64,000 bases of DNA from Artemia franciscana (lineage: Eukaryota; Arthropoda; Branchiopoda; Anostraca; Artemiidae): contig NW_027062665.1 in the NCBI RefSeq assembly GCF_032884065.1, positions 2,332,266 to 2,396,265 on the forward strand. Reading direction: 5' to 3'. Both the position numbers and the translations under genes were made by a program. A model generated the notes under the pieces. The model had not been told where the DNA came from. It saw only the letters and a list, made by a program, of their open reading frames with translations, and searched no databases. Below, in pieces: positions 22,690 through 33,409 of this stretch. Each line of letters opens with the position of its first letter. Position 1 is the first letter of the stretch.

Positions 22690-24420
22690 GGGGTGAATTT
22701 TCTTTTAAGGAGGCCATATCGTATGGCAATCCGTGAGGCAATACTCCAACTTAATCCTCAAAGTCGCTACTCCAAAAATAGATCCAGCTTCCACATTGGT
22801 AAAAAGTATCAACGGTTTAGGTGGATTGGATATAAAATCTTTTTGTGGAAAAAGGTGGATCGGAAAATTTGCTAAAAAAAATTCCTGTCACTTTTTTTTA
22901 AATTAATCTTCTTAAATTAATTTTTATGTTTTCAGTTAAAATGTTTTTATATTCAGGTTAAGGTTATGAATATTTTCTAACGTGTTTTTGCTCAAGTGCT
23001 TTAAATCAGCGCAAAAAAGTTAATGAAGTCTCATTCAGATTTTGTCCCTCGGCTACACCCTTCTTCTTCACCACCTAAATCTAAAAAATTCCACTCCAGC
23101 CCACAAGCTATTGCCAAGATACTGAAAAATGTCACTTTCAAACAGTTTGTGTTAACGAACTGTAAGTAAGGAGAAAGGCAGCTCAATAGTAACCGAAACT
23201 CGAAGAAAAAAAGTCTTGATCACAATATGTACATCAAAAGAATTAAATTTTTATGCTTATTCAAAATATGTAAAATTCATCAAATTTAATGGTACCTATC
23301 AAAAGTTACGATCCTGAAAAAAATGTACCAATTTTTCTGAAAGAGGGGGAAAACACCCTAAAAACTTCAAATCATCTCAGTAAAAATCAAACCCCAATAT
23401 TCAGCCTAACAGAAAACCTTACCATAGAGGTTTTAAGCTCCTATGCACAAAAATGTGGGATTTTTTTCTTGAGAGACAGATCACAGATGGGTATTTATTA
23501 TTGGTTTTTGTTGTTTTTTGTTTGTTGGTTTTTCCCAGGAATGATTGTATCGAACCATTGATCGGTATGAGGCTCATTTGATTTGAAGTCGAAAATTCTA
23601 GTGCCCTTTCTAAGTGACCAAATATATTAGAGGTCAGCTAGCCCCCTTTCCACGCTTATTTTCCCCAGTGTCACCCGATCAAAATTATAAGATAGCCATT
23701 TTCTTAGCATAATCATGAAATTTAATAGCTATGTCTTTGAGGATGACTTGATCCCCAAAGTCCCTGGGGGAAAGGCTGCAAGCTTTGAACTTTGCCAATT
23801 GTTTACATATAGTATTGGTTATTGGGAAGCATACAGACGTTTTCAGACGAGATTTTTGCAGTGTAGGGGGAGAGGGCGGGGGGTGTATGGGGGTTAAGTG
23901 TAAAGAATTTTTCGTGGACTAAGTTTCCGTGGGGGAGGGAATTTCCCATGGGAGCGGGACTCTTCAGCATCATTTGAAAAATGATAAGAAATTAGATAGA
24001 AAAAAATTTTCTTATACCGAAAGTAAGGAGCAACATTAGAACTTAAAACAAATAGAAAATATAACGTATATAAGGGGGGTTGCTCTCTCCTCAATACATT
24101 GCTCTTTACACTAAAGTTTTTATAACTTTTAAAAGAGCTTGTTATTCTAATTAAAGAGACTTTTGAAGTAAACTCGAACAGGGCAGCAGCTGGGGTGTAT
24201 CTTCTGCTCTGTTCGAATTTACTTCAAAAGGTTAGTTTTTATTGTTTATTTATTGAAGAAGACTTGGCAAAGATCTTTACTTAACTATCTGCTTTAGTCA
24301 TTTTTGCTTCTTTTCTCTTCAATGTCTGTCCCCCAAAATACTGAAATATATAGTTTGCCCTTTCCCTTAAATTTTCAAGAATTGTTCCAATTGTCCAGCC
24401 TGGGCATTAGGACTGGCCTA
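22690..24420 (+). repeat. R1 dispersed repeat, long plus-strand copy
   Basis: Mirror image of 12285-14030. It contains AAAGTATCAACGGTTTAGGT, GCTCAAGTGCTTTAAATCAG, the hairpin relic CAGTTTGTGTTAACGAACTG (23143-23162), the body with GCACAAAAATGTGGGATTTT and GACAGATCACAGATGGGTAT, GTTTACATATAGTATTGGTT, the foldback remnant from 24010, and the closing GTCCCCCAAAATACTGAAAT segment. ORFs within (for example 23289-23561) are not preserved in other copies. Confidence 0.82.
24170..24230. repeat. strong hairpin inside the R1 copy
   Basis: CTTTTGAAGTAAACTCGAAC at 24170 pairs with GTTCGAATTTACTTCAAAAG at 24211, extended inward by AGGGCAG/CTGCTCT. Arms are about 27 bp with one bulge and a short central loop. 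It is absent from the mirror copy at 12.3-14.0 kb. Confidence 0.85.
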
Positions 24421-24589
24421 TTCCTGTTAGTCAGTAGGTAAAATAAGAACAATAATAAGGGGTCCGGGAGAGTATTTATGAGGGACAGAATATTATTAGC
24501 CACAGTCATAAGGTCTTCGGAAATTAGGAAATTTCCTAATAAAAAAAAAATGTTGAAATCAACATGGATTTTCAATAATTTAAAATCGT

Positions 24590-25115
24590 TAGGCTATCTT
24601 AGAATTTTCATTCTATAGCAACGTGACCCTTTGTGTGGCAAATCGTAATCTGGTGCCAAAAAATGGCTGAAAATACTCCTTTGCTTTGATACAATTTTTT
24701 GGTGTTTAATAAACGCACTAGCACTTTTTATTGCCGATTGAATGAGTCATCATCCGACAAAATGAGGAATTGAGCTATTTTCTGAGGCCGCATATTTGAT
24801 AACGATAACCCCTGGGGAAAAAAGTAAATAAACACACATACATGATCATTCTTTCTATGCTAAATTTGATGCTGCAATTCCTGTTAGTGCTGTCTTAAGG
24901 GTGTTTTACTCCTTTTCTAATATCAGGTAAATTTCCTCTGGCTCGTAACTCCTGATGCGTGGCTTTAAACTTGATGAACCTTATTTTTTTGGATTTACAA
25001 AAAAAAATAATTCCTTTTAATGTGCATTTGTAACCAAAACACCTTTTTTTCTCATAGTTTTAATTACTATAAACCCAGGTAACTCCTTGCTGACGGTTCG
25101 TTACCACAGACTATA
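24590..25115 (-). repeat. R1 partial copy
   Basis: Minus-strand R1 body and start: GATAACCCCTGGGGAAAAAA, CTCTGGCTCGTAACTCCTGA, CTTGATGAACCTTAT, then GACGGTTCGTTACCACAGAC as the hairpin relic (25096-25115). Confidence 0.7.
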
Positions 25116-25785
25116 TGTTTCTAAAGCTCTTCCTACTAGTTGGTTAATTGTTTGGAAAGGCTAAGTAGTAACCCCTCCTCTAGTCCAGTTTGCCCTCCTT
25201 CTCAAGCCCAGGGTGACAAAAGGGAGAAGGAGCTTGTTGCTGCTTGAGAAACAGCAGAAACGAGAGTTTACCGGGACCTTTATTAAATTTAACTTCAACT
25301 AGATAGATCTCAACTCTAAGTTGGAACGAAAAAATTTAAGATGGAGGAAACTCTTTATTTTACATAAGAAAGTAAGCTACTTTCTTTTTTCCTTCCCTGT
25401 TATGATTATTGGACCCCCAATCGTACAAAAACGGAAAAAAATTAAAAGAAAAAAAAATAGACAGTATATATAGTACAAATAGTACTTATCGTAAGTATAT
25501 TATAGGAATTATAGGCATAATATTTCAAAATCCCTTTTTTCATTTTTTTTATTTATCTTACATAAGGAATTGTTTCACGAGAAATTATCTCAAGGGAAAG
25601 ATTATCAGGCTTATCAAAGCTAAAAAAAAAAAAAATAAGTGAACTAATCAAAAGTAATATTGAAGAAAATATGAGAGACATTGTTAAAGCAAGGATAATT
25701 ATGGAAGGAAGGATACAGGATGCTCCTCCCCAGCATACGTGTCTAAAAACCCTGCCATAACTGATTATTATTATTATTTATGGAA
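25116..25785. other. unassigned stretch ending in (ATT)n
   Basis: No recognised feature until a short ATTATTATTATTTATGG microsatellite at 25765-25781, immediately beyond the stop codon of the minus-strand ORF. Confidence 0.45.
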
Positions 25786-26079
25786 TTATAGTGGCTTCCA
25801 CCCAGACACATATGGAGAAGAAAGATCTTTCAGGCCTATATCTTCCCCACCTCCCAAAAAATAACAAGTTATTGGGACTCCTATAACTTCTAATGTTCCA
25901 AATAAATTTGCCAAGTTTTTGTTTTGTTCGAAGTCAAGCTCCAAATAAAATTTATCCCCTTCAAATATATATTCTACAGCTGTCTGTGTTGCTTCAGCAA
26001 TTGTCGTCAGTGTTACCACGCGGTGACAAAAAACACTAGATTTTAGCAATTTTCTGGTTATTTTTGGGATTTTCTTCAA
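25786..26079 (-). CDS. hypothetical ORF, possible terminal exon or TE end
   Basis: I do not recognise this protein. The 97-codon minus-strand frame has protein-like composition toward its C-terminus: T-A-V-E-Y-I-F-E-G-D-K-F-Y, then FEQNKNLANLFGTLEVIGVP, then Y-F-L-G-G-G-E-D, ending P-Y-V-S-G-W-K-P-L-stop. The N-terminal 20 residues are less convincing; the ATG at 26079 may lie in intron or flanking sequence. About 5 bases past the stop begins an AAT-type microsatellite (minus-strand sense), which resembles the short 3' end of RTE-type elements. A TE origin is therefore as likely as a host last exon. No splice acceptor with a good pyrimidine tract was found. Confidence 0.3.
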   Translation of the reverse strand: MKKIPKITRKLLKSSVFCHRVVTLTTIAEATQTAVEYIFEGDKFYLELDFEQNKNLANLFGTLEVIGVPITCYFLGGGEDIGLKDLSSPYVSGWKPL

Positions 26080-27419
26080 TAATCTAATGACTTATGTGAA
26101 AAGTTAGTGATTTTCTTTTTTGTTTAGATACTATAAGAAATCACTAAATATAGTGATAAATCACTAGGTGTGGCAACCCTGTTGTTAGAAGACCATTATA
26201 CTATTTTAATTAATTAACATAAAGAATAAAAATTTCAAAAAGAACCGTTAATACTACCTGTCGGTACAATTAGCAAGTCACCGTTGCAACACTTTATTGC
26301 ATTTGAAATACCGCTTCTTATCAAAACTTGCAGGTCTTCCGCAAACAGTTACTAAATAGGCTGCACAAAGAATAAAATGCATAATTTTTACGCAACATGG
26401 TAAATAGAGTAACTGCAAATAATTCCAGGCCTTTTCAAGTTGGCCTATTTAATTTCCAAATTTGATTTTTGTTCTCATTCTGAAAAAAAATGACTTGTGT
26501 CCCGGTTCTCCTTTGTGACTGAGACTCCCTTCCTAACTAGCCGAAATTTTTTTAAGGTCTGAACGAATTTCAATGACAAATTTCACCGAATATCTGGAAT
26601 TGTAATTCCAGGTATGTGCATATAAAGGCTTTGAATCTCTACAATGGAGTTCTTTGATTGTTTTGTTGTTAGGGAGGGGGGAGATGCCCCATAAGACGTA
26701 TTTTAATGCCAAAGCATCCCGACTCTCACTGATCCTTTAGATAAATACAGAATTGGTTCTAAGGGAGAAACGAGTGGAGGATGAAGGTAAGAGATGATAT
26801 ATAATTCTCAGGGCCTTATACAGATCTATATTTGGGAGAGGATTTTTATGGGAAGGAAGGTACAAAAGAAAACATTGAAAACTTATCAAAAATGTGAAAT
26901 TGATATCTAATCCCTCTTAGTTTCCGGGAATATTTCTGGTCTTCGCTGTAATTGTGAAAGTAGAGCGTAACATTAAAATCCAAAATGAGCAGAATTTATT
27001 CCGTAAAGGAGAGGGACTGCACCTACCTCATCCCCACTTCCACCTTATGGTGGCAGAAACTTCGGAGGATGCTCCTCATTACGTCGAAATTCAGAGTTCT
27101 AGTCCTTTTTTTATCAGTCGAAAGTGATTGTAGACCTACCGACCGTGGTAGGGGGGATATTTTCTGGGTCGTATTTTTTAGGGGTTGTTTTCCATGGGTA
27201 TTTCCTGGGGGGTTAATTTTAGGGTGGAGGGGGAAAATGCCATCTCAAGAGTGAATATGATTTTGATATCATGCAAACTTTTGGTACTTTGTATAGTTGT
27301 ATTCTATCAAAAAATATGGTTACTATTAAATCACTCTGTAAAAATTTTCACCAGAGAAATAAGAAAATTTGTTGTTTTGGATTTGCAAGAAGATAGAACT
27401 TAAACATTATTCACATTTT
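26080..27419. other. mostly unassigned, with an R1-tail relic
   Basis: 26945-27010 has GTGAAAGTAGAGCGTAACAT and GCAGAATTTATTCCGTA, diverged words of the R1 foldback arm; GTTCTAGTCC follows near 27100. The rest is not recognised. The ORFs at 26985-27403 overlap in two frames of this relic and have no family resemblance. Confidence 0.45.
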
Positions 27420-28720
27420 GCTTAACTCTTTTCATGTTCATGTGCAGAGGAGGGAAATTGAACAACCCCCCATCCCTTCCCCATATAATATTCGGGTTTT
27501 ATGGATTTCCTCCGCGGCTTTCATTTATTTCGTTAATTTGGTACGTTATTTTCTTTAGCATGATCCTACTCTCAGTTCCTGTAATTTTTATAATTCAGCT
27601 GTTAGACATTTTTTTTCGTTGAAGGGGTCACTCTGCCTTCCAACTCCAATTACCTCCCCGCCAAAGAGATTTTAGCGCTGGTCGAAATACATTTTCATGA
27701 TTAAATTCCTCAAGAGTAGTTGATCATGCTTTTGATATTTGACCAGGAAAAGATATAATACATCGCTAAGCTTAAAAGTTAAAGAAAAAAAGAAAATTGA
27801 AATTCGAGATTCGAATACAACAAATAATGGAACGCACACGAGCAATAAAATATATGCAGGTAAAATTTAAACAAATTTAAAATTTTGGTGAACGTTCCTA
27901 AGGTACATCTGCAGAGGACTTAATTTTAGCTACTCTCCTTCCTTTACCCAAAAATATTGGGATTCAAAAGATTTTCTCCGCGACTATTATTTATCTAATT
28001 TTCTTTAGTGTGACCCCTACTCTCAATTCTTGTCATTTATGTAATTCAACTGGGTTTTTTTCTTTGAAGATGGTAGGTAACTTTTCCCCTCTCCCTTCCA
28101 AACAATTTCCATTATTTGCCCCGCAAACAGAAAAAAGCGCCGATTTAAATTCCTTTACATGACTTAATTCCTCAAGAATAATCGGTTAGAATTTGAATAT
28201 TAGAACAGAAGACATATTTTTTCGCTACGATTAAAAGTAAAAAAAAATAAATAAATAAGAATTCCAGAAATACCAAATAATAAAACTCACACGAAACATA
28301 CAAGTATGTTTAGGTAGTATTTAACATTTTGCTGAACCTTGTTCGGGAGCAAGTACTGAGGAACAAAATTGAGTCACTACCCCTCCCTTTTCTCAAGAAA
28401 ATTGGGGCTAAAGATAACCTCTGTGACTATAATTTACTTCATTTAGTTGGTGTCATTTTCTATTGTTTAACCCCTACTCTTAATTCCTGTCATTTTTTAA
28501 ATTTATTTGTTTTGTGTTCATTGTTCAGAGGGGAAAGGGGTCTTTTCCTCTCCCTTCCAACTCAATTTCAATTACCTACCCGCCAAGCAGATAAAAGCAC
28601 TGGTTGAAATACATTTACATGACCAACTTCATCAATAATTATTGGTCATATTTAAATATTTTAACGGGAGGAGACATAATGTGTCACCACGATCAAAAGT
28701 AAACATGAAAAAACATCCTC
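27420..28720 (+). repeat. three-copy tandem repeat, about 458-bp unit
   Basis: Three diverged units share an ordered series of landmarks: a CCCCTCCCTT-like word (27470, 27935, 28380), ATTTCCTCCGCGGCT or TTTTCTCCGCGACTA, CTACTCTCAGTTCCTGT or variants (27565, 28015, 28470), CCTTCCAACTCCAATTACCT or variants (27638, 28098, 28557), and CCGCCAAAGAGATTTTAGCG or variants. Landmark spacing is 458-460 bp. Small ORFs in units 1 and 3 are not in corresponding frames. Confidence 0.85.
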
Positions 28721-30454
28721 TAGAGACAAAGTAACATGGGTTTTTGTTTTCTTTTTTGCGTCACTTTCACTTTAGTTGAAAAGAAACATTACTTAACCAC
28801 TTATGATAAAATTTACTTCAAATAAATTTGTGGTCTTTCTGAAGGCTTTGAAGTGCCGACAAATACCACTAATAGGAATCAATGTTTACCTAAATATCTG
28901 TTGTGGGCGTGACAAATTTTTCCCATTAACAATTTTAGAATCACCTGAAAGAGGGCAAATACTTCTGCTGGCTTTAATCTTACACTGCCAAAGCTGTGAA
29001 AAGGGTATCAACTCGGAAGGGGAACGACACCCCTGAAAGTCTTTAAAATCTTAGAAAAACATGAATTTATCCCCCCCCACAATATAATCGGTTTTTTCTG
29101 GAAAAGAAAATGGAAGTTGAATTTAGTGTGCCACCAAACTAACTCATCAATTCTAGTAGAATAAAGACAAACGCTTTCAAATTAGGTGGAATAGCTATAT
29201 CAAACGTCGTTTCTCACTTTTTTTTTCCATGTTCGACTTTTTCTTTGTATTTTTCTTCAGTTTTGATTTCAAATTTTATTATTTTATTTAATTTGATTTG
29301 GTTTATTTGTAAATTGCATATAATTTACGCATTTCCTCATATTCTGAGCCACCATCATTATTATTTCGGCCCTCTATGATACTAATTTTGAGGTAACATT
29401 AAGCTATAAGTTAAGCTATCTTTAATCAAAACTAGAATACAAAATAATACAAATTCAATAGGAGGTATTATAATTAGAAATAAAGGAAATATTCCACTAC
29501 TAACGCAATAATAAATTATCAATAACTTTTAAAAAATAAAAATCTCATTATTTACTTAAAACCCATATGTTTGTTTAAATATGTTTCTGACGATGCAAGA
29601 ATATGTATTAGGCCACCTCCCCTACTAACCCATTTTATGCATAAGAATATATAACATATAAACTAAAAATCGGACACAATTCACAATATGCAAGGAGAAG
29701 TCATCTGATGCGTATCTGCCAGAGAAAAAACCACGATAAAAAATAACTTTTGTGGAGAATTTATAAATAACATCCTAACCACCCGAAACATCCATACCAT
29801 GTAGAGAAAATAAAAGATAAACTTTAAAATTGAGCTTTGAAGGTCATTTAGTTTATTAATTAGCTTGGAATTATTTTTTCATTTTATTGTCCAGTTTTGT
29901 GTTGAATTGGAATATCATGGTCCGAAAGAGTAATACCAAAAATTTTATTTTGTCAGTGAAAACCGGAAAAGAAGAAACATCTGACCAAGAAATATACTTG
30001 AGTTTTTTTTTTTAGTTTTCCCACATTGCTAGAATTTTATGGGACAACCACTGCAAAATGGTATCAAAATGAAATTTTTTTATCAATGCACACGCAAAGA
30101 TGCTATACATAGCCACTCTCTAGTCTCTAAGTTACAATTATAATCAATCTGATACCTTAGGAAAAAGGCTGAAGCTTTTCCATCTGGAAAAAAAAATAAT
30201 AGACTGGCTAAAATTAATCGTCATGTGATTAGTATCCGTCCACAAACAACTGCACTCCATTGATTTTTGCGTTTTTTGAACCAGTTTGATAAAATTCTTA
30301 TTAACACCCGATGACAGTCTCCCCTATAAAATCCTTTAAATGTTTACCGGAGTTCGATTCTGAACTTGGGTCATGCAGAAAATTTCTGAGGGTAAGAGGC
30401 TATTACAGCGACTAACTGGTTTGATCAAAAATGAACTATACATTTTTGATTTGA
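28721..30454. other. unassigned AT-rich stretch
   Basis: 1.7 kb in which I see no gene, RNA or clear repeat. The ORF at 28803-29036 has no family resemblance. Confidence 0.45.
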
Positions 30455-30520
30455 AAAATAAATAAAAGATTTGAAAAATAAATAAAAATAAATAAATAAA
30501 ATAAATAAATAAATAAAGAG
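30455..30520. repeat. (AAAT)n-rich microsatellite
   Basis: AAATAAATAAAA words run through this stretch with interruptions, including a doubled GATTTGAAAAATAAATAAA. Confidence 0.9.
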
Positions 30521-30899
30521 ATCCATTAACGAGCTTTGGGTCACACTGTAAACTTGTTTTATTTAATCTCCTAGCTTCACACCAGTAATTTTATCTTTTT
30601 CTGTAGATTTTCAATTCTTCTAGGCTAATGTTTTAGCCTATCACAAGTTCAGCCAAGTTTTACAACGAATTTGACTAGCAAACCATATTTTCTTACCATT
30701 ATTGGAATCATTTGAAACTAAAAACATTAATCATAGTTGCAACAAAACCCAAACTAAATAGTATTGTTTTTCAAAAACGGTGAGAAACTAAACACTGACT
30801 ATAATAGGCACAAAAGAATTTGCCCTGAATCTAGGTGGCACTAATCAATTTTGAAACTAATACAGCCAATTCGACAGTATTTTCCTACGATTATTGGAA
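30521..30899. other. unassigned stretch
   Basis: ATTATTGGAATCATTTGAAA (30698) and TTATTGGAATCATTTATCAT (30892) form a weak direct repeat about 194 bp apart. Nothing else is recognised. Confidence 0.4.
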
Positions 30900-31490
30900 T
30901 CATTTATCATAGGCAGCACAATAGCGCTCCAAGTGCAGTGGGTACAATGTATTTTTTTTTATCAAGGTACATCGTATAGAAGGACTTGAAGAGGAACCTC
31001 CAAAAGGAGCTAATTCAATTTGAAATTGAAAGTTCAAGTGCCCTTTGCAGAGTCAAAAGTGATTGGAGGGCAGCCAGCCCCCCTTCCATAACTATCAATT
31101 AAACAGACATATCCAATCAGATATTTTAGAAGGCCATCCCCTTCCGCATAGTGGAAAGGCGCAGTAACTATGTCTTTTGAGATCTCCCCCCCGAGCCCTC
31201 ATGCCAAAGGCTTTAAGTTATGCGATTTGCCCATTGTTTACACATAGTATTTGTTATTGAGAAAGGTGGGTATGTTTGACCTTTAGTGTCCAAGAAGTAG
31301 AAAGACAACCAGGTGAACCTTTTACAGAATATTGATGGGAGGTCTGAGGGGAGGCAAAAGCTTTGAAAATTAAATCAAATCACGTTGTCTGTACGGGTTA
31401 TCAAAAGGATGTAACTGAAGGATGACTGAGTTTATTAATTTAGAACTTAAAGGAAATAATAAGGTGAGGGTCAATTGTCTAAAAAGGCAT
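30900..31490 (+). repeat. R1-related repeat (second subfamily), copy 1
   Basis: Landmarks in order: CAGCACAATAGCGCTCCAAG, AAAGTTCAAGTGCCCTTTGC, GTGATTGGAGGGCAGCCAGC, ACTATGTCTTTTGAG, CCCATTGTTTACACATAGTA, TTATTGAGAAAGGTGGGTAT, GGTTATCAAAAGGATGTAAC and GACTGAG. The middle part equals R1 body; the beginning and end define a distinct subfamily shared with 31640 and 48375. Confidence 0.75.
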
Positions 31491-31503
31491 TATTTGCGCG
31501 CTC

Positions 31504-31595
31504 GTACTACTACTAGTGCTACTACTACTATTACTGCTACAACGACTACACCTACTAGTACTACTGCTATCACTACAACTACTGCTTATGTAGCG
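31504..31595. repeat. ACT-triplet-rich microsatellite
   Basis: TACTACTAC-type triplets with many substitutions. The Thr-rich ORF at 31422-31622 follows from this. Confidence 0.9.
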
Positions 31596-31639
31596 AGCAC
31601 TACCAAGGTCGAGGGTATTTAACTGAAAACTATTGGCAG

Positions 31640-32210
31640 CCTAACAGCACTGTCTAAGTAAAGAGCGATATGGGAACAATGTATTATTCATGTTTTTTCA
31701 CTAAGACACTTCGTATATAAGGAATTGTCATAAAAAATCTGAACAGATTTCATTCGATTTTATTTTAAAGGTTCCACTTACCTTTTTTAAGTATCGAAAG
31801 GGATAGTAGGGTAATCATCCCACCCTCAACACCCATGCCCATCAATTCCCCATACACATGCAATCAAAATCACGAGTTCACTACTTTGTTCAGCATAGTT
31901 AATAGTTCAAATAGCCATGTCTCTTCGGATTCCAGCCCCCACAACCCTCAGGGCAAGGGCTGTAAGCTATACAATGTGCCCATTGTTTACATATGGTACT
32001 CTTTATTGAGAAAGGTGGGTATTTTTGACTTTTAGTGTTCAAAAATACGAAGGACAATAAAGTGAAGCTTTCAGAGAATGTTATGGGGAGTGTTGGACTA
32101 AACTAAAAACATGTTATGCGTATAAGGCTTATCAAAAAGGCGTAACTCAAGAAAGACTGAGTGATTTAAGTCGGAACATTCTGGAAAAAATAAGGGAGAT
32201 AACCAATGGA
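31640..32210 (+). repeat. R1-related repeat (second subfamily), copy 2
   Basis: Repeats the order of 30900-31490 about 735 bp downstream: CTAACAGCACTGTCTAAGTA, CCCATTGTTTACATATGGTA, TTATTGAGAAAGGTGGGTAT, GCTTATCAAAAAGGCGTAAC and AAGACTGAGT. Together with the ACT microsatellite between them, the two look like a tandem duplication. Confidence 0.75.
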
Positions 32211-32232
32211 CCAAAAAGCCAATATTTGGACG

Positions 32233-33240
32233 TTAGCTTTGAGTGTTTGCCAAGAGATACTGCAAATTTGTATAAGGATCCTTGTTTCTCGTGGCAACCC
32301 CTTTCAAGGAGATCATATAGCCTTCTTGGTCAAAACATCTAAATATTCCCTCGTATCTATCAAGAAGGACATATAGTTCTTCAATGTCTTCATTAAAAGA
32401 CACAAGTTTCGGGATCAATGGTCTGATTAGGTTGGTTGGTGACTTCTGAGATATGGCATCATCTCTACCACTATTGAGTGAATCGATTCACTGCTAGTCT
32501 AGACTTTAAGGGGCCACACATTCAGACTGATTTTTGTTTCGAAATGCTCCAGCAGAGCTGACTTGCTTCCTGACTGACGTACAGTCAGTCTGGCTTCTGA
32601 GATATGGCATCATCTCTACCACTATTGAGTGAATCAGCTCCAGCAGAGCTGACTTGCTTCCTGACTGACGTACAGTCAGTCTGGCTTCTGAGATATGGCA
32701 TCATCTCTACCACTATTGAGTGAATCAGCTCCAGCAGAGCTGACTTGCTTCCTGACTGACGTACAACATTTTGATAAACAGTAATAATGTCAAATATAAG
32801 AGGTGCATATGGCAGAGACTCATGGAAAATCATGTTCTTTAGAAGGTGTCTCACCAGCAATGTCAGCAATCGCTAAATCTCCTTTGATAATTTGAAATTC
32901 AACATTGATGAAACAATTTACAGAACTAAAAGTTTGGGTTTTCATTTTCTACTTCTCCAAATCATTTTTCATGATCTCGACTTTCGCAAAAGCAGCTTCG
33001 TATTTGTCTTAGTACCAACCAAGCGCTCTTTTTCCAATTCCAATCAGTTAAGACTTGTGGATGTTGAACAAATCATCATCACTGCATCGAAAAGGACTGA
33101 GCCTGGACTACAGAACATACATCACTTTAACAACAGCTTTGCGCTGCTGCCGGATGAATGCAGGGTGATTTTTGTCGTGACTGGTGTCAAACTCACTTTG
33201 AGGTACAACGCTCAACATGTCACTGTATGTAGCTGAAAGT
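32233..33240 (-). pseudogene. decayed coding region of unknown type
   Basis: Successive minus-strand frames show protein-like pieces: from about 33230 V-V-P-Q-S-E-F-D-T-S-H, then YEAAFAKVEIMKNDLEK near 33000 (coiled-coil-like), then F-Q-I-I-K-G-D-L-A-I-A-D-I-A-G-E-T, then SAGADSLNSGRDDAISQK in the repeated block, and finally LIRPLIPKLVSFNEDIEELY ... L-D-R-Y-E-G-I-F with a stop at 32233. The last part resembles the N-terminal gag region of LTR elements in style (an I-P-K-F-x-G, W/Y-R-F-E pattern), but this is weak. Several stops and a 91-bp (not a multiple of 3) duplication break it. It may instead be an old host gene piece. Confidence 0.35.
32441..32765. repeat. 91-bp tandem repeat, two exact-looking units plus one interrupted unit
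   Basis: GGCTTCTGAGATATGGCATC starts units at 32592 and 32683 (91 bp) and GACTTCTGAGATATGGCATC starts one at 32441. The first unit carries an extra 60 bp after TTGAGTGAATC. Units 2 and 3 appear identical over their full length, so this duplication is recent in contrast to almost everything else in the window. Confidence 0.92.
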
Positions 33241-33409
33241 GAGGTACGAAAAGAGAGAGAGAGAGAGTTAAAATCTACTTCAAGTGCTAACTAATGATCA
33301 ACATCAGATTCCATTCTCACACCTTCTAATGCTTGCTGATCGCCCAAATCACTAAATATCAACATATCTCTTGTATGGCTCCCTGACTACTTGTAACATT
33401 ACTAATTAG
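33241..33409. other. (GA)n and spacer
   Basis: GAGAGAGAGAGAGAGAG at 33252-33268, then unassigned sequence. Confidence 0.6.

Noticed and set aside
30345-30375. tRNA-like GAGTTCGATTCTGAAC
   Set aside because: Only the B-box-like word is present; the flanking bases do not form a T-arm or other stems.
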